A program made the position numbers and the translations under genes. Shown in pieces: positions 1 through 7,936 of a DNA stretch of 64,000 nucleotides. The DNA lies in assembly GCA_016220085.1 (NCBI GenBank), contig JACRIN010000109.1, positions 59,157 through 123,156 on the forward strand, given 5' to 3'. This DNA comes from Planctomycetota bacterium (GTDB lineage: Bacteria; Planctomycetota; UBA1135; GCA-002686595). Within the stretch, counting starts at the first letter, position 1, and the number at the start of each line of letters is the position of its first letter. The notes under the pieces were generated by a model. That model ran no database searches. It was not told where the DNA came from and saw nothing but the letters and a program-made list of their open reading frames with translations.

Positions 1-355
1 GCGGCGATTCGCTCGCGCCGAGCACCTCGTCGAAGCGCGCGACCGTCGAGGTGATCACGGTGCGCACCTCCGAGAGGCTGGTGCGCGCCGCGGGATGCAC
101 GAACAGCACGCGACCGCCGCCGATCGATTCCACGCGCGCGCCGTGCTCGGCCGCCCACGCGGACCAGTGGCGTGCGTCCGGATTGTCCGGCAAAGGTTCG
201 GTCGGCTCCGCGGCGGCGGGAGCGGCTTTCGGATTGGATGTGCCGCGCGCCGGTTTCTGCGACACCGCGGAGGCGGACAGCGCGAGCGCGAGTCCTCCAC
301 AAGCGGTCCACCGGACGGCGCGACGCACCAGACAGGCAAGGTTCGGGCGTTGCAT
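1..355 (-). CDS. Secreted protein of unknown function (3' part outside window)
   Basis: The reading frame starts at an ATG at 355 and stays open to the window edge, giving 118 codons. A GGAGAG ribosome binding site lies about 8 bases upstream. The N-terminus has two arginines, then a hydrophobic stretch ending near Ala-Val-Ser-Gln at about residue 32, which reads as a signal peptide. An Ala/Pro-rich linker follows, then the start of a folded region with Gly-Gly-Gly-Arg-Val-Leu-Phe-Val-His at about residues 78-86. No family was recognised. Its regular codon use and RBS support a real gene; its function cannot be told from this fragment. Confidence 0.6.
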   Translation of the reverse strand, partial: MQRPNLACLVRRAVRWTACGGLALALSASAVSQKPARGTSNPKAAPAAAEPTEPLPDNPDARHWSAWAAEHGARVESIGGGRVLFVHPAARTSLSEVRTVITSTVARFDEVLGASESP

Positions 356-451
356 CGAGTTTTCTCTCCAGAGCGAAGAACGGCAAGTGCGGCGAGAACG
401 CACTCGTCGACTGACTTCTTGTCGAAGTTCTTCCTGCTCCGAATGGAAGAC

Positions 452-485
452 CTTCGATCGACCGACTGGTTACGGACGATCGAAG
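452..485. terminator. Inverted repeat after recQ
   Basis: CTTCGATCG at 452-460 is exactly repeated in inverse at 477-485, with a 16-base spacer. It lies just past the recQ stop and upstream of the leftmost gene. It could end recQ transcripts or be an operator for the gene at the edge. The T-run is on the wrong side for a textbook terminator, so the role is uncertain. Confidence 0.35.
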
Positions 486-491
486 AAAAAT

Positions 492-2342
492 TCAGATTCC
501 GAGATGTCGTGCGATCTCGGCGAGGAATGCGGGACCCGGATCGATCAGCTTCTTCTCGCCGACGCCGGGGATCGCGCGCAGCTCCTCGGGGCTCGTCGGT
601 TTGTGCTCCGCCATCGCGGCGAGCGTGCGGTCGTTGAAGATCAGGTAAGGAGGCACGCCGCGCTGGCGGGCCAGCTCGCGCCGCAGGGTGCGCAAGCGCT
701 CGAAGAGCGTGCCGTCGACCGGGCCGCCGGGCACGACCGAGGTGCTCGTCCGCACGCTGCGGCGAGCCGCCTGCGGCAAGGCGAAGAGCACCGCAGGGCG
801 CTCGCCGCGCAGCACGGCGACGCCGTCGCGCGTCAGCGAGAGTGTCGGGAACTCGCCGGTGTCGACGGCGAGCAGCTCGTTGCCGACGAGTTGCTCGATC
901 CAATGCCGGAGCTCGCGCGTCGAGTGCGCCGCGAGCAGGCCGTACGTCGACAGCTGGTCGTGGCCGGCCGCGCGCACGCGCTCGTTCTTCGACCCGCGCA
1001 GCACGTCGGTGACGTGACCGCCGCCGTAGCGTTGGCCGACGCGCACGACGCACGAGAGGATTTTCTGGGCGATCACGCTCGCGTCCGGGAGCGGCGTCAG
1101 CTCGCCGAGGCAGACGTCGCACGCGCCGCAGCGGTCGGCGCCGCTCCACGTCTCGCCGAAGTGCTCGACCAGCACGCGGTGACGACAGCGCGCGCCCGAC
1201 GCGAATCGCATCATCTCGGCGAGGCGCTCGAGCTGCCCGTCGAGATCGGTGCTCGATTCGCCGGCCTCGTTCGAGCTCTTTTCGACGAGCGCGCGCCACG
1301 CGACGAAATCCGCGGTCGAGAAGAACATCACGCACTCGGACTCGAGTCCGTCGCGGCCCGCGCGGCCGGTCTCTTGGCTGAACTGCTCGAGTCCCTTCGG
1401 CAGGCTCGCGTGGACGACGAAGCGCACGTCGGAGCGGTCGATGCCCATGCCGAACGCGACGGTCGCGACGACGAGCTGGACCTCGTCGTTGACGAAGCGG
1501 TCCTGGTTCTTCTCGCGCACTTCGGGCGCGAGGCCGGCGTGATAGGGGACGCAATCGACGCCGCGACGCACGAGCTCCGCCGAGAGCTCGTCGACGTCCC
1601 GGCGCCGCAGGCAATAGACGATGCCTGCCTCGCCGCGGTGGCGGCCGAGGACCTCGACCACCTGCTCGACGAGATCCCCGCGCGGTTGGAAGCGGTACGT
1701 CAGGTTCGGTCGGTCGAAGCCGCCGACCAGGCGCGCCGGATCGACCAGGCCGAGCTCGCGCACGATGTCGTCGCGCACCCGCGGCGTCGCGGTCGCGGTG
1801 AAGGCCTGGATCGGAACGTGCGGCGCGCGGACGCGCAGCTCGCCGAGTCGGCGGTACTCCGGCCGGAAATCGTGGCCCCAGTGACTGATGCAGTGCGCTT
1901 CGTCGACGACCAGCGTCGAGAGTCCGAGCTCCAACAGCTCGTCGAAGAATCCGTCGAGCACCAGTCGCTCGGGCGCGACGAACAGCAGCTTCACGGCGCC
2001 GCCGGCGAGTTCCGCGCGTGCGCGCCGGCGCTCGTTCGCGTCCTGCGCACTCGTGAGCATCACCGCGCGAACGCCGTTCTCCAGCAGGCCGGCGACCTGG
2101 TCCTTCATCAGCGAGATCAGCGGGCTGACCACCGCGGTCAGGCCCGGCCGCAGCAGCGCCGGCGCTTGGTAGCAGAGGCTCTTGCCGCTGCCGGTCGCGA
2201 GCACGACGAGCGCGTCCCGGCCCGCCAAGGAAGCCTGGAGCGCTTCGTCCTGCATCGGGCGCAGGCTGTCGAAGCCCCACACGCGGCGGATCAGCGCGTG
2301 AACTTCCGTCCAGTCGATCGTGCCGGCGTCGGTGGGTGTCAT
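492..2342 (-). CDS. recQ: ATP-dependent DNA helicase RecQ
   Basis: A 3'-5' superfamily 2 DNA helicase of the RecQ family, which works in recombination and replication-fork repair. The ATG at 2342 gives 616 residues, the usual RecQ length; an upstream TTG at 2393 would add 17 residues with no family match. Visible motifs are Walker A (TGSGKS, about residues 50-55), a DEAH box followed by CISHWGHDFRPEY (about 147-163), motif VI (QETGRAGRDG), the RecQ zinc site (Cys-Arg-His ... CGACDVC), and a C-terminal HRDC domain (from about residue 545) containing PGVGEKK. It starts about 100 bases from egtB and is divergent from it, so the two may share a promoter region. Confidence 0.95.
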   Translation of the reverse strand: MTPTDAGTIDWTEVHALIRRVWGFDSLRPMQDEALQASLAGRDALVVLATGSGKSLCYQAPALLRPGLTAVVSPLISLMKDQVAGLLENGVRAVMLTSAQDANERRRARAELAGGAVKLLFVAPERLVLDGFFDELLELGLSTLVVDEAHCISHWGHDFRPEYRRLGELRVRAPHVPIQAFTATATPRVRDDIVRELGLVDPARLVGGFDRPNLTYRFQPRGDLVEQVVEVLGRHRGEAGIVYCLRRRDVDELSAELVRRGVDCVPYHAGLAPEVREKNQDRFVNDEVQLVVATVAFGMGIDRSDVRFVVHASLPKGLEQFSQETGRAGRDGLESECVMFFSTADFVAWRALVEKSSNEAGESSTDLDGQLERLAEMMRFASGARCRHRVLVEHFGETWSGADRCGACDVCLGELTPLPDASVIAQKILSCVVRVGQRYGGGHVTDVLRGSKNERVRAAGHDQLSTYGLLAAHSTRELRHWIEQLVGNELLAVDTGEFPTLSLTRDGVAVLRGERPAVLFALPQAARRSVRTSTSVVPGGPVDGTLFERLRTLRRELARQRGVPPYLIFNDRTLAAMAEHKPTSPEELRAIPGVGEKKLIDPGPAFLAEIARHLGI

Positions 2343-2443
2343 CGCTGCGCGTCTCAAGGGGACCGATTGGAGCGTCGAACGGTTGCACTTCAAGCACGAG
2401 ATCGCGCTCGCGCGCGTTGACGCGTCGAGCGCGGGGGCCGATC

Positions 2444-3754
2444 ATGCGCGCCATGAGCGAGTCCACCCTCGTCCCGGACTCGGCGGCGAGTGTCGGGTCC
2501 GCGCGCTACCGCGCCGTTCGCCGACGGACGGAATCGATCGCCGCGCCGCTGACGCTCGAGGATCACGTCGTCCAGACGATCGCGGACGTCTCGCCGCCGA
2601 AGTGGCATCTGGCGCACACCACGTGGTTCTTCGAAGCATTCGTGCTCGCGCGGTTCTCGCCCGGATGGCGAGCGTACGACCCGGGCTTCAGCTTCCTGTT
2701 CAACTCCTACTACGAGGCGGTCGGTGCGCGCACCGAGCGCGCGTCGCGCGGCACGCTGTCGCGTCCGACGGTCGACGAGGTGCGCCGCTACCGCGCGGCG
2801 ATCGACGACGCGATGGTCGAGTTCCTCGACCGCGCGGGGACGCCGAGCGCGGAGCTCGCGCTGGTGCTGGAGCTCGGGTTGAACCACGAGGAGCAGCATC
2901 AGGAGCTCTTGCTGACCGACTTGAAGCACATCTTGGCGAGCAACCCGTCGCGTCCGGCGTATCGACCGCGCCGCGAAACGCTCGCGCGCCGAGAAGCACG
3001 CTCGGCGAGTTGGATCGAGTTCGCCGGCGGGCTGGTCGAAGTCGGCCACGACCGCGCGGGGTTCGCGTTCGACAACGAGGGGCCGCGTCATCGCGTGTGG
3101 CTTGGACCGTTCTCGCTCGCCGACCGACCGGTGACCAACGGCGAGTTCCTCGAGTTCGTCGAGGACGGCGGCTACCGCCGTTCGGAGTTCTGGCTCTCCG
3201 ATGGCTGGGCCGCGGTGCAGCGCCTCCAATGGAATGGTCCGCTCTACTGGGAGACGGTCGACGGCAAGCGCTGCGAGACGACGCTCCACGGCCGCCACGC
3301 GCTCGAGCGCGACCTGCCGGTCGTGCACGTCAGCCACTTCGAGGCCGACGCGTACGCGCGTTGGCGCGGCGCGCGCCTGCCGACCGAGTTCGAGTGGGAG
3401 CACGCCGCCGAACTCACCGGGCTCGAGCGCGCGCTCGCCGACGCGAACCTGTTCGACGGCGCTGAAGTGCATGTCCGGCCGGCTCCGCGCGACTCGACCG
3501 GCCTCGCGCAGCTCTTCGGCGACGTCTGGGAGTGGACCGCGTCGGCGTACTTGCCGTACCCGGGCTTCCGCACGCTTCCGGGCGCGCTCGGCGAATACAA
3601 CGGCAAGTTCATGAGCGGTCAGCTCGTCCTGCGCGGCGGCTCGGTTGCGACGCCGCGCGGTCACGTCCGCGCGAGCTATCGGAACTTCTTCCAACCCGAG
3701 AAGCGCTGGCAGTTCACCGGCGTGCGCCTCGCGCGCGAGCAGTCGGCCCGATGA
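2444..3754 (+). CDS. egtB: Ergothioneine biosynthesis protein EgtB (hercynine oxygenase)
   Basis: A non-heme iron enzyme joining hercynine to a thiol donor (gamma-glutamylcysteine or cysteine) through a sulfoxide in ergothioneine synthesis. An N-terminal DinB_2-type four-helix region carries the iron-ligand pattern: His near residue 55-58 (KWHLAHT) and H-E-E-Q-H-Q-E at about 148-154, the HX3HXE signature. A C-terminal FGE-sulfatase/C-lectin domain follows, with LPTEFEWEHAA, FGDVWEWT and LRGGS. A GGGGG stretch sits about 7 bases before the ATG at 2444, and a second ATG at 2453 is also possible. The stop overlaps the egtD start by 4 bases (ATGA), so the two are a coupled operon. No egtA or egtC lies alongside. 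Confidence 0.93.
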   Translation: MRAMSESTLVPDSAASVGSARYRAVRRRTESIAAPLTLEDHVVQTIADVSPPKWHLAHTTWFFEAFVLARFSPGWRAYDPGFSFLFNSYYEAVGARTERASRGTLSRPTVDEVRRYRAAIDDAMVEFLDRAGTPSAELALVLELGLNHEEQHQELLLTDLKHILASNPSRPAYRPRRETLARREARSASWIEFAGGLVEVGHDRAGFAFDNEGPRHRVWLGPFSLADRPVTNGEFLEFVEDGGYRRSEFWLSDGWAAVQRLQWNGPLYWETVDGKRCETTLHGRHALERDLPVVHVSHFEADAYARWRGARLPTEFEWEHAAELTGLERALADANLFDGAEVHVRPAPRDSTGLAQLFGDVWEWTASAYLPYPGFRTLPGALGEYNGKFMSGQLVLRGGSVATPRGHVRASYRNFFQPEKRWQFTGVRLAREQSAR

Positions 3755-4791
3755 CGATCTCCGCCCGTCTGATCCAAGCGTCCGAAGTTCCGTCCGCGGA
3801 GCGCGCGGCGTTCGCGCGCGACGTGCTCGAAGGCCTGTCCGCCGAGCCGAAGCACCTCTCGTGCAAGTGGTTCTACGACGCGCGCGGCAGCGAGCTGATC
3901 AATTCGATCATGGACCTCGACGAGTACTACCTGACGCGCTGCGAGGCCGAGGTGTTCGAGCAGCACGCCGTCGAACTCGTGCGCGCGCTCGGCGACGAGC
4001 CGTTCGAGCTCGTCGACCTCGGAGCGGGCGACGGGCGCAAGACCGGCATTCTGATCCGCCGCTTCCTCGAGCTCGGCGCGCGTTTCGAGTTCTTCTCGAT
4101 CGACATCTCCGAGTCGGCGAGCCGTTCGCTCGCGGCGACGCTCGCGCGCGAGTTCCCGACGCTCGCTGGCGAGACGTTGGTCGCGGAGTACGCGAGCGGA
4201 CTCGCGTGGCTCGCCGAGCGTTCGACCAAGCGCAAGCTGGTGCTCTTCCTCGGCTCGAACATCGGCAACTCGAGCCTCGACGGCGCGCGCGCGTTCCTGG
4301 GCGAGCTCGGGCTCGCGTTGCGCGAGGACGACCTCGTGCTCGTCGGCGCGGACCTCGTCAAGGACGTCGACGTGCTGCGGCGAGCCTACGACGATTCGCG
4401 CGGGCTCACCGCTGCGTTCAACCTCAATTTGCTCGCGCGGATCGATCGCGAGCTCGGCGGCCGCTTCGAACGCGGCCGTTTCCGCTTCTACAGCACGTGG
4501 GAGCCGCGCACGAGCGCGATCGAGAGCTACCTGGTCAGCCTGGCGGAACAGGAGGTCGCCATCGACGCGCTCGGACGCAGCTTCCACTTCGGCGCGCACG
4601 AGGCGATCCACACCGAATCGTCGCGCAAGTACACGCTCGCCGAGCTCGCGCGCCTCGCCGAGGTCTCGGGCTTCGCCGGCGAAGCGGTCTTCCAGGATCG
4701 CCGCGGCTGGTTCGCGGACGTGCTCTGGCGCGTCGCCAAAACGAAAGGGCGCGTGCTCGCGCTTCCGCAGCGAGCACGCGCCCGGCGCTGA
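3751..4791 (+). CDS. egtD: L-histidine N-alpha-methyltransferase EgtD
   Basis: A SAM-dependent enzyme that trimethylates histidine to hercynine, the step before EgtB. The 346-residue product fits the family. It shows the family hallmark LSCKWFYDARGSELI at about residues 31-45, DEYYLTRCEAEV just after, and the SAM-binding loop DLGAGDGRKT at about 90-99. The start was set by the ATGA overlap with egtB. The last 265 bases are overlapped on the other strand by the prenyltransferase-repeat gene's reading frame, so no intergenic terminator separates these convergent genes. Confidence 0.95.
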   Translation: MTISARLIQASEVPSAERAAFARDVLEGLSAEPKHLSCKWFYDARGSELINSIMDLDEYYLTRCEAEVFEQHAVELVRALGDEPFELVDLGAGDGRKTGILIRRFLELGARFEFFSIDISESASRSLAATLAREFPTLAGETLVAEYASGLAWLAERSTKRKLVLFLGSNIGNSSLDGARAFLGELGLALREDDLVLVGADLVKDVDVLRRAYDDSRGLTAAFNLNLLARIDRELGGRFERGRFRFYSTWEPRTSAIESYLVSLAEQEVAIDALGRSFHFGAHEAIHTESSRKYTLAELARLAEVSGFAGEAVFQDRRGWFADVLWRVAKTKGRVLALPQRARARR

Positions 4792-6536
4792 CGCGCCTTC
4801 TCCCTCCCTGCAGCGCGCTGCGAGCTACGCGCTGCCTCCCCTCCTCTCCTCCCCGGCGCCTTCTTCGCGCGTTCGTCGCGCACGCCGAAGGCGTTCTCGT
4901 AGCGGTAGTAGACCTCGAGCGTGAGCACGTTCAGCGCCGTCGAGTACACCGGACCGCCGGTGTAGCTCCAGCGATCGGGCACGAGCCACGCGCCTTGCGA
5001 GCAGCGCTCGCGTTCGCGCTCCTGCAGGCCGACCAGCGCGTCCGCCATCGCGTGGTTCCACGGTCCCCAGTACTTGTCGGTGTGCGCGGGACTGTCCGGT
5101 CCGTCGAACTGGTTCAGCGCGAGCGAGCCGTAGTACCAGTAGTAGTAGTCGACCGAGAGCCGATCCTGGCTGACCACCGGCAGGTCGCGCACGAGCTGTC
5201 GAGCTGCGGCTTCGAGGAACGGATCTCCCGCGTCGTGCGCCAGGAAGGTCCGCCCGCACATCGACAACGCGCTCATCGCCGCGGTGTGGTACGCGAACTG
5301 ATCGTTGAAGCCGCTGATCGACAGGCCCGCGCCGTCGGGCGTGAGGTAGCCCGCGCGGCCGTCGTTGCGGGAAACCCAGCGCACGAACTCGAGCGCGCCG
5401 TCGAGACTTTCCTGCGGCACGTCGAGACCCGCGAGCTGCGCCGACTTCAGCGCCATCACCGCCCAGGTGCTCACCGAGAGATCGCTCTCGAACGCGGCGA
5501 GCGCGGTTTCGTCGCCTTCGAGGTCGGTCGTCGTCACGTCCTCGCGCGGACCGTAGCGCCAGCCCCAGAAGCCCGTGCCGCGCGGGCTGCGCTTCTGCGC
5601 CGCGACGACGAACGCGACCGCTCGCTCGGCGCTCTCGCGCCACGGCCGCGCGCCGCTCAGCCAATAGGCTTCGCAGAGCGCCATCGTGCAGAGCGCTTCG
5701 TTGTACATGAACGGGCGCGCGGCGCTGAAGGAGCCGTCGTCCTTCTGGCGCGAGGTCAGCGCGCGCAAGCCTGCCTTGACGATGTCGCCGACGCGGTGCT
5801 GGCGCGCCTTGATCGGATCGACCAGGAGCTCGGGCGACGCGTGGTGGTAGCCCGCGCCGAGGAACGCGAGCAGCGCGAGGCCCGTGAGCCCCTCGTCGTA
5901 GTGCTCGGTGTAGCTCGCGGCGTCGACCCGGCAGGTCGGGTCGGCGCACATGTCGCCGAGCCGCGCGATCGACCACGAGCCGTCTTCCTGTTGGTGGCGG
6001 GCGAGCCAGCGCATGCCGTGCAACACCGCTTCCTGGGTCGCTTGCGGCGGAGCGAGCGGCGGCCGTCCGCCGACCTCGGTGCCGTTGCCGCGGCCCGGTC
6101 CTCGCGTGGTCGGACCGTTGCCGCGGATGCCCGGACCGCCCGTGCCGATGTTGCTGGACCCGCTCGGCGAGAAATCGTCATCGCTCGGCGGAAGATCCGG
6201 GTCGCCGATCGGAACTGAGAGGTCGAGCTGATCGGTCGGGATGTAGTCGATCAGCGCTTCCGTCGGAGTCACGAGCTCGCGGACCTCGTCGGCGGGCGGC
6301 GGCGTGCGATCGATCGGGGGCTCCTCGGGCGGGAGCTCGATCGGCGGAGCCGTCGACTTCGACGGCGCGACCGAGAGCAGCGTCTCGTCGAATGGGTTGG
6401 CTCGGTCGCGCCACGAGACGATGCTCAAGGCAGCTCCGAGAATGACGTGGGCCATCACGGCGATGACGACCCACGGTGAGTTTTGCCACGCGTTGCGCGC
6501 GAAGCGGAAGAGACGCAGAGTCGCGGAGTTGGCCAT
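4527..6536 (-). CDS. Membrane-anchored prenyltransferase/squalene-cyclase-repeat protein
   Basis: A 669-residue protein of unknown exact role. Residues about 20-42 form one hydrophobic segment. A Pro/Gly-rich disordered region extends to about 160, then come alpha/alpha-toroid repeats like those of squalene cyclases (LARHQQEDGSW, LTSRQKDDGSFS, GTGFWGW, DDNG-like turns). The same repeat type is common in large planctomycete membrane proteins that are not cyclases. The DXDD acid motif of true cyclases was not seen, so enzyme activity is doubtful. The recognisable fold ends near YYRYENAFG at about residue 555. The remaining roughly 110 Arg-rich residues read through the opposite strand of egtD, probably because an ancestral stop was lost. 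Confidence 0.75.
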   Translation of the reverse strand: MANSATLRLFRFARNAWQNSPWVVIAVMAHVILGAALSIVSWRDRANPFDETLLSVAPSKSTAPPIELPPEEPPIDRTPPPADEVRELVTPTEALIDYIPTDQLDLSVPIGDPDLPPSDDDFSPSGSSNIGTGGPGIRGNGPTTRGPGRGNGTEVGGRPPLAPPQATQEAVLHGMRWLARHQQEDGSWSIARLGDMCADPTCRVDAASYTEHYDEGLTGLALLAFLGAGYHHASPELLVDPIKARQHRVGDIVKAGLRALTSRQKDDGSFSAARPFMYNEALCTMALCEAYWLSGARPWRESAERAVAFVVAAQKRSPRGTGFWGWRYGPREDVTTTDLEGDETALAAFESDLSVSTWAVMALKSAQLAGLDVPQESLDGALEFVRWVSRNDGRAGYLTPDGAGLSISGFNDQFAYHTAAMSALSMCGRTFLAHDAGDPFLEAAARQLVRDLPVVSQDRLSVDYYYWYYGSLALNQFDGPDSPAHTDKYWGPWNHAMADALVGLQERERERCSQGAWLVPDRWSYTGGPVYSTALNVLTLEVYYRYENAFGVRDERAKKAPGRRGGEAARSSQRAAGREKARQRRARARCGSASTRPFVLATRQSTSANQPRRSWKTASPAKPETSARRASSASVYLRDDSVWIASCAPKWKLRPSASMATSCSARLTR

Positions 6537-6849
6537 CGGGGGTTTGCCTCGGCAGGAGGGTCCGCTCGCGAGAGCGGCGCGGGTGGGGGCCCGCGGGGAA
6601 AGGCAAAGGGAGGAAGGCCGGGGAGCGACTCAGCTCGATGCGCTCGCTCTATTCGGCGGCGTGCAGCCGGTTACTCGAATGTCACGGTCGGCTTCTTCTC
6701 GCTTTCGCGCGGAGCGGATTCGAACGAAGCGCGTCTCGCACAGCGACTGAATCGGCGAGCGAGCTCGCTCGAAGTCGCTCGGTGATTGGGCTCCGCCAGT
6801 TCGAAGTCTCGCGCACTCTGCGGGCGCACGCAGTTGGATACGTGAGCTC

Positions 6850-6877
6850 GGGCACTCGAACGCGGGCACTCGAACGC
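6850..6877. repeat. Two tandem copies of a 14-base repeat
   Basis: GGGCACTCGAACGC occurs twice back to back, at 6850-6863 and 6864-6877, directly beside the hairpin at 6879-6905. Confidence 0.8.
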
Positions 6878-6878
6878 A

Positions 6879-6905
6879 GAACGGCGCGTGAGGCACGCGC
6901 CGTTC
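6879..6905 (-). terminator. Strong hairpin after the alpha/beta-hydrolase gene
   Basis: GAACGGCGCGTG (6879-6890) pairs perfectly with 6894-6905 around a 3-base loop, a 12-bp stem about 48 bases past the minus-strand stop. There is no clear U-tract, as is usual for hairpins in this window. Confidence 0.6.
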
Positions 6906-6953
6906 GTTCACCGAAGGACTGGCCGGAGGATCGGCCGATCGCGAGGGGTGGGC

Positions 6954-7754
6954 TCAGCCCTTGCCCTTTTGCGGGCTGACGCGCCCTTGGATCCACTTGA
7001 CGATCTCGGCGGGCACGCGCTTGTCGGCGAGCGTGGTGCCGCTGCCTTCCTTGGACGGCAACACGGTCAGCGCGTCGGCGTTCTTGACGCTGGTCGCGCG
7101 CGAGGCCGCTTCGACCAAGCGCTTCTCCGAACGGTCGTCACCCTTGGGCAGCACGACCAGCGTCGGCAAGCCGCCGAGGCCTTCGACGTCCTTCATCACG
7201 CTCAGACCGTACTGGTCCGCCTGCGGGTCGATCAGAGCGAGCGCGCGCACCGCCTCGTCGCGCAGCGCATGGCGCGTGACCAGGGTGCAACCGGTGCGAT
7301 AGCCGACGAGCGACAGGCTCGCGACCTGCACGCCGGGTTGCTCGCGCAGGAAGCTCAGGCTCGCCTTCACGTCCGCCAGTGCGGCGTTCCAGAGCGTGGT
7401 CTTGGCTTGGTCGTCGAGGGACGAGAACTCGGTGCCCGCGACCGCGCTTTGGCCGTGGCCGCGCAGGTCGACCGAGAGCACGAAGAACCCCTGCTTGAAA
7501 AACTTCTCGGCGAGATCTTTCACGTCGGCGCGGCTGCCGCCGGCGTCGTGGACCATCAGCACCGCCGGGGCGCCTTGCTTCGAGCTTTTCGGCGAAAGCA
7601 GCGTGCCGGCGAGCGTGGTCGTCGCGTCGACGGTGATTTGCACTTCGCGCTTCGTCGTATCGGCCGAGGCGGCGGGCGTGGGCTTGTCGGCGTACGCGGG
7701 AGCGGCGAGCGGCAGGGTCAAGGCCGCTAGCAGCAGGCTGGGAGCAATTCGCAT
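6954..7754 (-). CDS. Secreted alpha/beta-hydrolase-fold protein lacking the nucleophile serine
   Basis: 266 residues starting at the ATG at 7754, where a clear signal peptide begins (cleavage near APAYA, residues 18-22). The body has an alpha/beta-hydrolase layout: VLMVHDAGGSRAD (about 66-76, oxyanion-loop region), VDLRGHGQS (about 95-103), then LSLVGYRTGC (about 147-156) where the nucleophile elbow GXSXG should be. The middle residue is Arg153, read directly as CGC. No histidine is found near the C-terminal catalytic-His position (KEGSGTTLADK). The fold therefore looks kept but the triad lost, and a binding or structural role is more likely than hydrolysis. It is encoded upstream on the same strand as the prenyltransferase-repeat gene. 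Confidence 0.75.
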   Translation of the reverse strand: MRIAPSLLLAALTLPLAAPAYADKPTPAASADTTKREVQITVDATTTLAGTLLSPKSSKQGAPAVLMVHDAGGSRADVKDLAEKFFKQGFFVLSVDLRGHGQSAVAGTEFSSLDDQAKTTLWNAALADVKASLSFLREQPGVQVASLSLVGYRTGCTLVTRHALRDEAVRALALIDPQADQYGLSVMKDVEGLGGLPTLVVLPKGDDRSEKRLVEAASRATSVKNADALTVLPSKEGSGTTLADKRVPAEIVKWIQGRVSPQKGKG

Positions 7755-7936
7755 GGGGACGGGTCGACGATAGCGGGGGTATCGGGGCTGACAGTGGCCG
7801 ATGCTCGATCGATGCGTGGAGTCAGCGAACATACCCAAGCCTCCTGGGTTGGCAACCGCCTCTATCGGCATTTGGGGACCCGGTTAGAGCCGGTATTCGA
7901 GCGCTCGCCGCTCGCCGAACCCGAATGAAGAATCCG

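Larger units (their letters stand above)
6537..6953. other. Intergenic region between two minus-strand genes
   Basis: About 420 bases with no convincing gene. Several short frames are open here, but none has an RBS or a recognisable product. The stretch holds the leader and promoter of the prenyltransferase-repeat gene on its left, and a 14-base tandem repeat and a strong hairpin behind the alpha/beta-hydrolase gene on its right. Confidence 0.6.

Noticed and set aside
51..2466. Very long open frames opposite and beside recQ (for example 789 residues on the plus strand)
   Set aside because: They are Arg/Ala/Glu-rich antisense or shifted frames kept open by high GC, and lack an RBS or any motif. 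recQ in this region has full family motifs.
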